A DNA stretch of 64,000 bases from Hordeum vulgare subsp. vulgare (GCF_904849725.1 NC_058522.1:456322844-456386843); one strand, 5' to 3'. Positions 10,901-21,951 are shown, numbered from the stretch's first letter. Notes: generated from the letters alone by a model not told the origin. Translations and numbers: made by a program.

Positions 10901-13451
10901 GAAACTGGCACTGGGTGCACTGAGTTAGTAGGTTAGTCCAAATATGTGTAAAATGATATAAAAGTTTAGCAAGACATATAGCAATGTCACCCAAAAGATC
11001 GTGGAACAAGCAGAAATTATAGATACGTTTGGGACGTATCAGCTTCCATGGAGCCTGTTCAGCATGACTTCACGGCTCCTAGATACCCGGTGGATACTAT
11101 CACGGATGCTCAACATTGCGAGCTTATGATAAAATGTCGGAACCTCACTTTCAAGGCGGTTGTCGGCTCTGTTTCACCTCCTCAACCCAACGGAACTTTT
11201 CACCGCCTTCCGATTCCACATGGCTATGATGTTGTGATGGTGGATCAAGTAATGGAGGGATTTGAGGAGCTCCAGCTTGACCACCCTACAGGTGAAGGGG
11301 AGAATCAGCTGGTTCGTGCTGTGAGGAGTACATGCCTATGGCAGAAGGAGTTCATCAAATTTCCAAACTGGATGCCTCCACCTGCTCCGACGACGACGAC
11401 GAGTCAGGGCACTCCGCCCCCTCCCCCTCCTTATCTTCCTCCTCCGGCTAGTGATCAGGGCACTCAGCCTCCTTCTCCGGCTCCTCCGACGCGTGAGGGC
11501 ACTTGGCCTCCTCCTTCGCCTACTCCGGTGCATCAGAGAAGTCCGCCTCCTCCTTCGCCTCGTCAGCAATGTCGAAGACAAATGCCGCTGCTCCGGCTCC
11601 TCTGGCGCGGCAGAGAAGCCTGCCTCCTTCTCTCAAGCGGAAGAGAGATGCCTCCTTCTCTCCGGCGGCTAGCAGAACAAGCATAGGCGGGAGGCAATTC
11701 AGATACGGTCCATCTCTCAAGGCTTTGGAAAATTTACCATATGAGAGGACCAAGCAGGAAAACGAGGACATATGTCGTGTAGAACTGAGGGCCCATTTTG
11801 CAAAGAAAACTCCACCTCACAAGGAGAAGCTAGATCCGGTGAAAGTGGAGCGCACTATCAATCAACTGAAGCGACCACCATCGCCTCCGCCGGATTCCAA
11901 CTATGACCGCATTCTTAAAAATACATATGCACAAGCGCGGCGGTTGGGAACTACTTCCAATGATGCAAGGTACTTAGCATAACGAAGAAGTGGGAAAACA
12001 ATTCCCCAGCTCGGCCAACAGGAGAAGCAATCGTGCCCCTCGCTCAAGGTGTCTAGCGATATCGTCGTCGCTAATCATCAGGGGATGGTGTCCGGTACCA
12101 ATCCTAATGATTACTTGGGGGATGATGTAATTTTTGAAACGGCTGAGATAACAAAACAATAATATAAATACGTGCACGGGAAAAACTCTTGTTAAACCTG
12201 GCCATCCTCCTCTAACAACAATTATGCACAAATTGCATGAGTGGTACATGAAAACCTGCATGGAGTCTGAGGAAGACGCTCTGTATGTAGCAATGAAACC
12301 AGAGTACGAATTCATTGGACTTCCTGTGATTCCTATTTAATTTGAGGAGTTATTTCAGTTATACAATTAACTGGCCCTCGACAAACAACTCATGAATTCC
12401 TAGTGTCTGTAAGTATTACTTCTACAGTTAAGTCTCTAGCTCAGCTCGTTCATTGCATGTATATATAATTATCATCACTTTATATATTATGCAGATTTAA
12501 GATCATCGAATTAAAAAAGCAGGAATCTTCGACGTTGGGTCCAATAGCCCAGATGTTGTAAATGAATTTACGGTACAAAACTCAATCAAAGAGACCGAGG
12601 AGAACTTGCTAAACTCGTTCCATATACATAAAAAAATGAAAATAATCTTTCCTTACAACTTCAAGTGAGTGTTGTTGTCTTCTCTGTAAACTCGGTTTCG
12701 CTTACTCGAGGTTAATTAAGTAATGTAATTGATGAGTTATATATGTGTGCGCACATACCACTTTATTCTGCTATCCATTGACGTTGGCAGTGCATTAGTA
12801 AATGTCTTAGACTCGAGACGTAAAACCGAAGAGGATTATGAGGACATTACTGCAATGCTCAAGAAGTAAGTTCAGTCAATATACCGAGACCATATCGGCA
12901 TGCAACTTTCGTTAATTTTCTGATATCAAGAAATCATTTTCTTTGCCTGGAAGGGTTTGGAAGAAGTTTGCAAATAAGGTTCCCGGTCTAAATAAAGAGT
13001 TGCGATTTACACACCCAAAGTAAGTAGTACTAGCTAGTTCCGCGCATCTCTAATTGATTAGAATTTTCTTCAATATATCATTACCATGCTTGCTTATCAA
13101 TTTGATTGAACTATATTCTCGTAAAGTGTATGTACCAGAAAGAAGGAACTGTTTTATGTTGATACTACGTATGCGAGTTCATTCACCACTCGACCTGTGA
13201 GCGGGGCGTCTCTAAGGAACGATTTGAAGTACGTAAATAATATTCACAATTTTATTTTATATATTACCATAAATTGTGTTGAGTTTTATTCATATATATG
13301 CATGTATTGAACCCCTTCTTTAAATTAGATCTGGAAGATGCGGGATGAACTCCTACCATATGATCGCATACGAGAAATTCAAGAGGAATTGGCGGGATTC
13401 TTTCTTGACCACGTCATACCTAAAGACGGAGAATACCATGTGGATTTGTGA
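7987..13451 (+). pseudogene. CACTA 1 Ptta/En/Spm-type gene with C-terminal Ulp1-like region
   Basis: Exon 1 (7987-8229) encodes an acidic Asp/Glu/Gly-rich N-terminus and ends at a GTATAT donor. The next exon (8293-9394, resuming at 11042) carries a plant transposase domain of the Ptta/En/Spm type (Pfam Transposase_24): FSARCGAIARDNISI, then LKKMAHLFRKWK, then a GGTLDPETGKC region. After the solo LTR come a conserved block with PRYPVDTI and a Pro/Ser-rich linker. Downstream exons at about 12490-12668, 12790-12867, 12950-13020 and 13320-13451 match the protease exons of CACTA 2. Breaks include TAG at 8833-8835, a frameshift in the Pro-rich linker (about 11370-11600) and stops after 11980. The solo LTR also disrupts it. 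Confidence 0.75.
9395..11041 (-). repeat. Solo LTR (family not assigned), 1647 bp, reverse orientation
   Basis: Reverse complement begins TGATACGTCCCAAACGTATC and ends ATATCCATCA, so it has TG...CA ends. It contains no coding sequence and interrupts the main exon of CACTA 1 precisely: exon homology stops at 9394 and resumes at 11042. The flanks (CGAGT and GCTTC) do not form a clear 5-bp duplication. I recall this TGATACGTC-type LTR as a dispersed Triticeae repeat, but cannot name the family with confidence. Confidence 0.7.
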
Positions 13452-13759
13452 TTGGATCTTAATTAGATGATGTTAGGGATTGTAAAAGATGTTATATTGT
13501 ATATATGTAGTAGTGTCGGATATATTTTTGAAAACTTGTTGTTCGACCAAGCACGGAGAAACCCCCTAAATTAACCCTCCAAAACCCCTAAATTAACCCT
13601 CCAAAACCCCCCAACCCCCCCTCCCCTAAAAACAAAAACCCCAGCTCTGCCAGATGCTGACGCGTGGATGCCATTTGGTCCGAGTTGGTGCGATTAAAGT
13701 TCCTCCTGCCTGGGCTCCCCACAGCGGCCACGTGGAGACCCTTCTATCCTGGTTGGTAA
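13452..13759 (+). other. CACTA 1 3' non-coding spacer
   Basis: AT-rich then C/A-rich sequence (a short direct repeat of CCCTAAATTAACCCTCCAAA at 13562-13606) between the end of the gene and the subterminal repeats. No gene seen. Confidence 0.5.
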
Positions 13760-13871
13760 GCGGACCGGGACTAAAGCTTTTGTGCTTTAGTCCCGACACT
13801 TTAGTCCCGGTTCCAGAACCGGGGCTAATGGGCCTCTAGAACCGGGACAAATGGGTCATTTTCTACTAGTG
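13760..13871 (+). repeat. CACTA 1 subterminal palindromes and right terminus
   Basis: Inverted pairs of GGGACTAAAG / CTTTAGTCCC and GGTTCCAGAACCGG, ending in TACTAGTG. In En/Spm elements such motifs are the binding sites of the element's own DNA-binding protein. Confidence 0.8.
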
Positions 13872-14213
13872 TAACACGTGTACCTTATCTTTTACCAACG
13901 CCGGCGTTCACTCTTTTTCCTCTTCCTCGCAACTTTTACTCGGCAACAAACTCCATGGACCAGGCAGCCTCAGCTTCCGCCTGCTATGTCGTTCGCGCGT
14001 CTCTTAAGCAACGCTGACATGTCGTTTCCATGGTCACGCTCGTCGCCATGGACGTGCTCTTCGTCATGGTCGCGTCGTCGTCCTCGATTTTTTGCTACAA
14101 CCAGGCAAGGGGGGAGCTGCAACCATGGGTACAAGAGCTGGAACCATAGTCGAGCGGAGCTGCAACGGTGGTCCGGTGGAATTGCATGGTCACCACGATC
14201 ACCATCGAGTTAT
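13872..14213. other. Flank between CACTA 1 and CACTA 2
   Basis: 342 bp with no open frame I can support. It contains TTTTTTGCTACAACC (near 14088) and GAGCTGCAACC, motifs that continue to the right of CACTA 2 at 27221, as expected for one stretch split by CACTA 2. The last three bases, TAT, are the target duplication. Confidence 0.6.
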
Positions 14214-14457
14214 CACTAGTGGAAAACGGGCCTTTGGCCTGGACCCATTAGTCCCAGCCTACCTCTGGGCTGGGACTAAAGGCCCGGCCACGTCGCCCCA
14301 AATCGCAATGCCTCCCACGAGGCTTTGGTCCCGGCCCGTAAGGAGCCTTTAGTCCCGGTTTGTGTCCCAAACCGGGACTAAAGGGCTACGCGGTGTGCAG
14401 CCCGCATGTGCGCCGCCTTTAGTCCCGGTTTGTGTCTCAAACCGGGACTAAAGTCCT
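14214..14457 (+). repeat. Left terminus and subterminal palindromes of CACTA 2
   Basis: After CACTAGTGG come three inverted pairs: TTAGTCCCAGC...GCTGGGACTAA (about 14250-14280), and two copies of CCTTTAGTCCCGGTTTG...CAAACCGGGACTAAAG (about 14349-14383 and 14417-14453). They are the likely binding sites of the element's TNP1-like protein. Confidence 0.9.
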
Positions 14458-14462
14458 CTGCC

Positions 14463-14470
14463 TATATATA
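14463..14470 (+). promoter_or_regulatory. TATA box for the TNP2 transcription unit
   Basis: TATATATA lies 9 bp after the last palindrome and about 300 bp before the TNP2 start codon. Palindromes abutting a promoter are the arrangement by which En/Spm proteins can repress their own promoter; that is inference here. Confidence 0.65.
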
Positions 14471-14765
14471 GCACAGCCCCCCTCTCCCCTCTTCCTTGCA
14501 TTTTTCTAGGATGGAAGAGTGTGGGTGTGTGCTAGCTATCCATTTCTTTGATGCACTAGAGGTGTTTGTTGAAATGTGTGTTAGAGCGATGCCACTTCAG
14601 TTCACCGAACACAACTACAATATGAGATGCCTGAGCCACGCTTAAACCTCTTCATCTTTATTTCTACTTATTTTAAAAGGTTAGCAACTATATTTCCTCG
14701 TTTAGACCGTGCGGTACTAATTTTTAGGATCGTGATTGTATTTGATATATTGTCGTATAACGCAA

Positions 14766-17700
14766 ATGAGCCATCCATGGATGTACGGTGATCGACGCAT
14801 AGCCGCTTACATAGAAGGCGTGCATTCTTTTCGAGATGCAGCCGATGCGAACAAGCATGGTGGTGGCTTTTAGGACCATTCCGGAAAACCTCGTGACGTC
14901 CGTGATCTCATCCGAGACTCCGAACAACATTCGGTAACCAACCATATAACTCAAATACGCATAAAACAACGTCGAACCTTAAGTGTGCAGACCCTGCGGG
15001 TTCGAGAACTATGTAGACATGACCCGAGAGACTCCTCGGTCAATATCCAATAGCGGGACCTGGATGCCCATATTGGATCCTACATATTCTACGAAGATCT
15101 TATGGTTTGAACCTCAGTGCCAAGGATTCTTATAATCCCGTATGTCATTCCCTTTGTCCTTCGGTATGTTACTTGCCCGAGATTCGATCGTCAGTATCCC
15201 CATACCTATTTCAATCTCGTTTACCGGCAAGTCTCTTTACTCGTTCCGTAATACAAGATCCCGCAACTTACACTAAGTCACATTGCTTGCAAGGCTTGTG
15301 TGTCATGTTGTATTACCGAGTGGGCCCCGAGATACCTCTCCGTCACACGGAGTGACAAATCCCAGTCTCGATCCATACTAACTCAACGAACACCTTCGGA
15401 GATACCTGTAGAGCATCTTTATAGTCACCCAGTTACGTTGCGACGTTTGATACACACAAAGTATTCCTCCGGTGTTAGTGAGTTATATGATCTCATGGTC
15501 ATAGGAACAAATACTTGACACGCAGAAAACAGTAGCAACAAAATGACACAATCAACATGCTACGTCTATTAGTTTGGGTCTAGTCCATCACATGATTCTC
15601 CTAATGACGTGATCCAGTTATCAAGCAACAACACCTTGTTCATAATCAGAAGACACTGACTATCTTTGATCAACTGGCTAGCCAACTAGAGGCTTGCTAG
15701 GGACAGTGTTTTGTCTATGTATCCACACATGTAAATGAGTCTTCATTCAATACAATTATAGCATGGATAATAAACGATTATCTTGATATAGGAATTATAA
15801 TAATAACTATATTTATTATTGCCTCTAGGGCATAATTCCAACAAAGATGGCCAGAAGAACCTGGGTAGCACACTGGAATTGCTGAAGTGGAAGGCAGAGA
15901 CCGGTGTGACTGCCTCGTCATTCGATAAGTTGCTGGTACTGATGAAGAAGATGCTTCCAAGAAAGAACGAGTTGCCCGCCAGCACGTACGAAGCAAAGAA
16001 GCTTGTTCGCCCTCTAGGATTAGACGTGCAGAAGATACATGCATGCCCTAATGACTGCATCCTCTACCGCGGTGAGAAGTACGAGAATATGGATAAATGC
16101 CCGGTATGCACTGCATTGCGGTATAAGATCAGAAAAGATGACCCTGGTGATATTGAGGGCGAGCCACCCGGGAAGAGGGTTCCTGCCAAGGTGATGTGGT
16201 ATGCTCCAATAATACCACGGTTGAAACGTCTGTTCAGAAATAAAGATCATGCGAAGTTGTTGCGATGGCAGATGGAAGATCGTATGAAAGACGATAAGTT
16301 GAGGCACACCGCTGATGGTCGACAGTGGAGAAAAATCGAGAGGGAGTTCCCGAGATTTGCAGCTGACGCAAGGAACTTATGGTTAGGTCTGAGTACAGAT
16401 GGCATGAATCCTTTTGGGGAGCAGAGTTGCAATCACAGCACCTGGCCCGTTACTACAACCTTCCTCCTTGGTTGTGCATGAAGCGGAAGTTCATTATGAT
16501 GCCAGTGCTTATCCAAGGTCCAAAGCAACCCGACAACGATATTGATGTGTACCTAAGGCCATTAGTTGATGAACTTTTACAGCTGTGGGTCGAACCAGGT
16601 GTACGTGTGTGGGACGAGCACAAACAAGAGGAATTTGACCTTCGAGCGTTGCTTTTCGTAACCATGAATGATTGGCCTGCTCTTAGTAACATTTCAGGAC
16701 AGTCAAACAAGGGATACAATGCATGCACGCACTGTTTGGATCACACAGAAAGTATATATCTGGACAAATGTAGGAAGAATGTGTACCCGTACAATCGTCG
16801 TTTTCTTCCGCCCAAGCATCCCTTGAAGAAAAAAGGCAAGCATTTCAATGGCAAGGCAGAACCCCGGGGGAAGCCTGTCATCCGTACTAGTGCTGAAGTA
16901 TTTGATATGGTCAAAGATTTATAAGTAATCTTTGGAAAGGGTCCTGGCAGCCAACCTGTTCCTAACGGCCCTCATAAGCGCGTACCCATGTGGAAGAAGA
17001 AATCTATATTTTGGGAGCTACCCTACTGGGAAGTCCATGAGGTCCGCTCGGCAATCGACGTGATGCACCTGACGAAGAATCTCTGCTTGAATATTCTAGG
17101 CTTCCTGGGCTTGTATGGGAAGTCAAAAGATACACCGGAAGCACGTGAGGACCAGGAACGTCATAAAGGAAGAGATGGCATGCATCCACGGCAGTTTCAA
17201 GGGCGTGCCAGCTACGCTCTTACTAAGGAAGAGAAGGAAATCTTCTTTGAAGTCCTTTTCAGTATCAAGGTCCCGACTGGCTTCTCGTCGAATATAAAGG
17301 GAATCGTAAATATGAAAGACAAAAAATTCCAAAACCTAAAGTCTCATGACTGCCACGTGCTTATGACGCAATTGCTTCCGGTTGCATTGAGGGGAATTCT
17401 ATCGAAAAATGTTCGCCTGGCAATTGTGAAGGTATGTGCATTCCTCAATGCAATTTCTCAGAAGGTAATCGATCGAGAAAGTCTATCAGGGTTACAGATT
17501 GATGTGGTCCAATGTCTGGTCAGCTTTGAGTTGTTGTTCCCGCCATCCTTCTTCAATATAATGACACACCTCCTAGTTCACCTAGTCGAAGAGATTAGAA
17601 TTCTCAGTCCTGTGTTTCTACACAATATGTTCCCCTTCGAGAGGCTCATGGGAGTCTTAAAGAAATATGTTCGTAACCGTGCTAGGCCAGAAGGAAGCAT

Positions 17701-18660
17701 CTCCAAGGGCTATGGAATAGAGGAGGTCATTGAGTTTTGTGTGGACTTTCTTCCTGACCTTAAGCCGATTGGTGTTCCTGAATCTCGGTATAAGGGTAGG
17801 CTGACAGGAAAAGGCACACTAGGAAGGAAAGCAAAAGTATGTATGGATGGGCATTCTTTCTCTCAAGCACACTACACAGTTCTACACAATTCCACCATGG
17901 TGGCTCCGTATATCGTGAGACACAAGAATATTCTACGCTCCAAAAACCCGAGAAGGCTGACTCTTGGATTAAAGGGGAACACGGGAAGACTTTCGGCAGT
18001 TGGTTGCAGACACATCTCATGAATGACGACACCGTTGGAGATCAGCTGTACTGTTTGGCCAGGCCATCATCTTCGACTATATGTACTTTCCAAGGGTATG
18101 AGATAAATGGGAATACATTTTACACGGTTGCCCAAGATAAAAAGAGCACCAACCAAAATAGTGGTGTCCGCTTTGATGCAACAGACAAGAATGGGCACTG
18201 TTTGGAAACATATTACGGGTACATAGAGGAGATATGGGAACTTGACTATGGACCTACTTTTAAGATCCCTTTGTTTCGGTGCAAATGGGTGAAGCTGACA
18301 GGAGGCGGGGTAGTTGTAGACCAAAAGTACGGCATGACAATAGTGGATCTCAACAATCTTGCGTACATGGACGAACCATTTGTCCTAGCCAATGATGTCG
18401 CTCAGGTTTTCTATGTGAAGGACATGTCTACAAAAACGAGAAAAAGAAATCAGCAAAAGAAGATATCGTCCGATGAGCCAAAAGGCCACATAGTTCTTTC
18501 AGGGAAAAGAAACATCGTGGGAGTAGATGACAAGACAGACATGTCAGAAGATTATAATAAGTTTCATGAAATTCCGCCCTTCAAAGTGAAAACTGACCCA
18601 AGCATCCTACTGAATGATGAAGATTCTCCATGGCTACGACCTAGAAGAAAACAGAAATAA
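14766..18660 (+). pseudogene. CACTA 2 TNP2-like transposase (Transposase_21, DUF4218, DUF4216)
   Basis: The start exon at 14766 reads MSHPWMYGDRR, the usual N-terminus of plant TNP2 proteins, and stops after 35 codons at a truncated Angela LTR; the segment that should follow, including the N-terminal zinc-finger-like region, is missing. Coding resumes at 15844. The Transposase_21 core has LSTDGMNPFGEQ (about 16390) and WELPYWEVHEVRSAIDVMHL (about 17010). DUF4218 follows (about 17340-17750, with HLVEEI and MFPFERLMG), then DUF4216 (about 18190-18420). Lesions: a deletion with frameshift near 16450, TAA at 16922-16924, and a 1-bp shift in an A-run near 17942. TNP2 is the nuclear transposase that recognises the terminal repeats and cuts the element. 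Confidence 0.88.
14872..15843 (-). repeat. Truncated Angela LTR in TNP2
   Basis: Reverse complement starts TGTTGGAATTATGCCC at 15843 and follows the Angela LTR for about 970 bp before breaking off at GGACCATTCC near 14872; the TATA/U5 half is absent. The TNP2 exon is also missing about a hundred or more codons at this point, so one deletion removed the LTR's distal half together with neighbouring transposase sequence. Confidence 0.85.
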
Positions 18661-18810
18661 TAGATAGGAATATTGGTGCACTAATGTAATAATGTATTAA
18701 ACCTTTTATGTAATGCATGTATGGAATGTACTAAATTTCAAACACTTTTCATTTTCATAGTTTTGTCAAATTCTCAAATATGCAAAAAGAATTTTAATAA
18801 ACCTTTGTAA
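18661..18810 (+). other. TNP2 3' flank
   Basis: AT-rich sequence that leads into the tandem repeats; it holds a first partial copy of the unit used further on (TTTCAAACACTTTTCAT at 18737). No gene seen. Confidence 0.5.
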
Positions 18811-19337
18811 GAGATGAGTTCTCGTTCGAAACGCTAATACTTCGAGAGAGATTGTCCGTTTTGTACACGAAGTGCATCCAGTTTTTGTCGTAGCCCTCTC
18901 AACTTTTTAACACATGCTATGTGGGTGAAATGATGATAGCATGCCAACTTTCAACATTTTCAGAGTTCATTTGTATTGCTTTTCAATTTTAGGGTCAACT
19001 AGCTCAAAAACAATAATTAAATGCATGAAAAATACCATATTAAGTCAGAAATTGTTGAAATTTTGTGATGTGCCTTTGAATGGTGCATTTTGAACACACA
19101 AAAAGTATGGAGTTCAAAAAAATGAAATCCCTTTGTAAGAGATGAGTTCTCGTTCGAAACCCTCATACTTCGAGAGAGATTGTCCGTTTTGTACACGAAG
19201 TGCATCCAGTTTTTGTCGTAGCCCTCTCAACTTTCTAACACATGCTATGTGGGTGAAATGATGATAGCATGCCAACTTTCAACATTTTCAGAGTTCATTT
19301 GTAGTGCTTTTCAATTTCAGGGTCAACTAGCTCAAAA
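18811..19337 (+). repeat. Two copies of a 328-bp repeat in CACTA 2
   Basis: GAGATGAGTTCTCGTTCGAA occurs at 18811 and 19139, and about 200 bp after each are nearly identical (through GGGTCAACTAGCTCAAAAA). The offset is 328 bp. Non-coding. Confidence 0.85.
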
Positions 19338-20385
19338 AATAGTTTTTAATTGAAAATAACAAAATAGTTAATAGTTTGGATAGTCAAAATAATTACTTTT
19401 GAAAATAGAAAATAGTTTTGAATTATTTATTCAATTTCAAACACTTTTCATTATCATAGTTTTGTCAAATTCTCAAATATGCAAAAAGAATATTAATAAA
19501 CATAGTTTTTAATTTAAATTAACAAAATAGTTAATAGTTTGGATAGTCAAAATAATTACTTTTGAAAATAGAAAATAGTTTTGAATTATTTATTCAATTT
19601 CAAACACTTTTCATTATCATAGTTTTGTCAAATTCTAAAATATGCAAAAAGAATTTTAATAAACATAGTTTTTAATTGAAAATAACAAAATAGTTAATAG
19701 TTTGGATAGTCAAAATAATTACTTTTGAAAATAGAAAATAGTTTTGAATTATTTATTCAATTTCAAACACTTTTCATTATCATAGTTTTGTCAAATTCTC
19801 AAATATGCAAAAAGAATTTTAATAAACATAGTTTTTAATGGAAAATAACAAAATAGTTAATAGTTTGGATAGTCAAAATAATTACTTTTGAAAATAGAAA
19901 ATAGTTTTGAATTATTTATTCAATTTCAAACACTTTTCATTATCATAGTTTTGTCAAATTCTCAAATATGCAAAAAGAATTTTAATAAACATAGTTTTTA
20001 ATTGAAAATAACAAAATACTTAATAGTTTGGATAGTCAAAATAATTAATTTTGAAAATAGAAAATAGTTTTGAATTATTTATTCAATTTCAAACACTTTT
20101 CATTTTCATAGTTTTGTCAAATTCTCAGATATGCAAAAACAATTTTAATAAACATAGTTTTTAATTTGAAAATAACAAAATAGTTAATAGTTTGGATAGT
20201 CAAAATAATTAATTTTAAAAATATAAAATAGTTTTGAATTATTTATTCAATTTCAAACACTTTTCATTTTCATAGTTTTGTCAAATTCTCAAATATGCAA
20301 AAAGAATTTTTAATAAACATAGTTTTAATTGAAAATAACAAAATAGATAATAGTTTGGATAGTCAAAATAATTAATTTTGAAAAT
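19338..20385 (+). repeat. 163-bp tandem repeat array, about 6.5 copies
   Basis: ATAGTTTGGATAGTCAAAAT starts at 19371, 19534, 19697, 19860, 20023, about 20187 and 20350: a regular 163-164-bp period. Each unit is over 75% A+T and holds CAAACACTTTTCATT and GTCAAATTCTCAAATATGC. Such arrays are known in large CACTA elements; this one lies between the two gene sets. Confidence 0.9.
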
Positions 20386-20387
20386 AG

Positions 20388-20506
20388 AAAAAAATTGAAA
20401 CTATATGAGAATTTATAGAGAAAATTCAACCTAAATTCAAAGTGACCTCACTTTGAATTCAGGTTGAATTTTCTCCTTAATTTCGAATATAGTTTCAATT
20501 TTCAAA
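20388..20506. repeat. Long inverted repeat (hairpin), about 119 bp
   Basis: The left arm (about 20389-20445) and the right arm (about 20448-20504) are near-perfect reverse complements around the centre AAAGTGACCTCACTTT. Arms include TTGAAACTATAT / ATATAGTTTCAA and GAAAATTCAACCT / AGGTTGAATTTTC. A transcript would fold into a stem of about 55 bp. Confidence 0.85.
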
Positions 20507-20576
20507 TTTACATTGAGTTTAGGCCCGTAAGCCTGCTTTAGAGAGGAGCTCGATGGAGATGCTGCGACGGGGCTTA

Positions 20577-20843
20577 TAAACTAGTGTTAGTCCCCCTCGC
20601 TGGGCGAGGTGGGACTAAACTTATCGTGCAGCCAGCGGAGGGGCTTTAGTCCCGGGTGGAGCCACGACCCGGGACTAAAGGGTGTCTTTAGTCCCGGCTC
20701 GAGCCCCGACCCGGGACTAAAGGCCCCTGCTTCCCGCCTTTTGGTCTGCCGAAAAAGGGCATTTAGTCTCGGGTCGTGGCTCCACCCGGGACAAAAGGGT
20801 GTCTTTAGTCCCGGTTCGAGCCCCGAACCGGGACTAAAGATCC
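20577..20843 (+). repeat. Internal cluster of Tnp-type palindromes in CACTA 2
   Basis: Five inverted pairs of the same type as the termini (TTTAGTCCCGG...CCGGGACTAAAG), centred near 20603, 20662, 20705, 20778 and 20820. They are far from both ends and directly before a TATA box. Confidence 0.85.
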
Positions 20844-20846
20844 ACC

Positions 20847-20854
20847 TATATAAG
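20847..20854 (+). promoter_or_regulatory. TATA box after the internal palindromes
   Basis: TATATAAG, 8 bp after the last internal palindrome. It is the best candidate promoter for the small ORF and perhaps for the Ptta/Ulp1 gene. Confidence 0.55.
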
Positions 20855-21081
20855 CGGGAGTTAGAAAATTTCCAACCCAAATCGCATTTCGTTCTCTCCT
20901 TCTTCCTCGTTCTCCTGCCCGGCGCGGCACACCGACGAACTCGATGACGCTGTCAGGCTGCCCGCCGTCCTCCTCGCCGCCGCCTGCCGTCCTCCTCGCC
21001 GTCGCCGTCGTCCTCCTCGCCGTCGTCGACGCCTCCGACCGAGAAGCCCCCCGCCCCCTCCTCCCCAACACTTCGGCCGGT

Positions 21082-21475
21082 AGAAGAAAAGAAGAAAAAG
21101 GAGAAGAAAAGAAGAAAAAGGGAAGAAAAGAAGAAAAAGGAGAAGAAAAAGGAGAAGAAAAGAAGAAAAAGGAGAAGAAAAGAAGAAAAAGGGAAGAAAG
21201 GAAGAAAAAGGAGAAGAAAGGAAGAAAAAGGAGAAGAAAGGAAGAAAAAGGAGAAGAAAAGAAGAAAAAGGAGAAGAAAGGAAGAAAAAGGAGAAGAAAA
21301 GAAGAAAAATGAGAAGAAAAGAAGAAAAAGTGAAGAAAGGAAGAAAAAGGAGAAGAAAGGAAGAAAAAGGAGAAGAAAGGGAGAAAAAGGAGAAGAAACG
21401 AAGAAAAAGGAGAAGAAAAGAAGAAAAAGGAGAAGAAAAGAAGAAAAAGGGAAGAAAAGAAGAAAAAGAAAAAGA
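21082..21475 (+). repeat. Purine tract, GAAGAAAAAGGA-type, about 390 bp
   Basis: An almost pure A/G strand built of GAAGAAAAAGGA-like units. Frames through it give only Lys/Glu/Arg repeats (or Phe/Ser on the other strand) and are not genes. Long purine-pyrimidine asymmetry can form triplex DNA. Confidence 0.9.
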
Positions 21476-21951
21476 ATTTTTTTGTCATTTAATTCCTATT
21501 GTTATTAGGTTTGTGCTAGATTATTAGGGTTAGTAATATTTAGAATTAGGTTAGGGTTACAAGAAGAAGAAAGATGAACAAAAATAAGAAAATAAGATTA
21601 GGAAAAAGGAAAATAAGAAGAGGAGGAGAAGAAAAGAAGAAAAAGGAGAATAAGAAGAGGAGGAGAGGAGAAGAAGAGGAAAAATAGAAGAAGAGGAGAA
21701 GTAGAAGAAGAGAAGTCGAAGAAGAAGCGGAGAAGAAAATAAGAAAGAAGAAGAAGAAGAAGAAGAAGAAGAAGACATTTCTACGTATATAGATGCTTAA
21801 TTAGTGTTTCTTAGATTATTGCTTAATTTTGCTATTGTATATGCTTAAGTGATAATAGTTTAATTTTGCTATTGTATATGCTTAAGTGTTAATAGTTTAT
21901 TTTTAGCAAGAAAATTAATAGAACTAGTTTATTTTTTTAGTTCATTTTACG
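21476..21951 (+). repeat. Spacer with second purine tract
   Basis: A second A/G-rich stretch (about 21560-21776) ends in a pure GAA/AAG run (about 21748-21773). Then comes T-rich sequence with a direct repeat of TTTTGCTATTGTATATGCTT (21826 and 21867). Immediately upstream of the small ORF; no gene seen. Confidence 0.75.

Larger units (their letters stand above)
7404..13871 (+). mobile_element. CACTA DNA transposon 1 (right part)
   Basis: The part of a CACTA (En/Spm superfamily) transposon to the right of Copia A. It is collinear with 22050-27220 of CACTA 2: Trp-rich small ORF, Ptta/En/Spm-type gene with a protease-like 3' region, then subterminal palindromes and a terminus. The terminus reads TACTAGTG, one base from CACTAGTG, and ends at 13871; TAA follows as the possible 3-bp duplication. 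The left half, expected to hold TNP2, is outside the window. A 1.6-kb solo LTR lies in the main exon. Confidence 0.85.

Noticed and set aside
15819..15843. Apparent start codon of TNP2 at 15819
   Set aside because: The first codons lie in the Angela LTR; the genuine N-terminus is the exon at 14766.
20388..20506. Hairpin as a known microRNA precursor
   Set aside because: The arms do not contain a plant microRNA that I recognise, and the stem is far too AT-rich and perfect; treated as an inverted repeat of the transposon.
20944..21527. Lys/Glu- or Phe/Ser-rich frames across the purine tract
   Set aside because: They are a reading of a GAAGAAAAAGGA repeat; open frames there follow from base composition.
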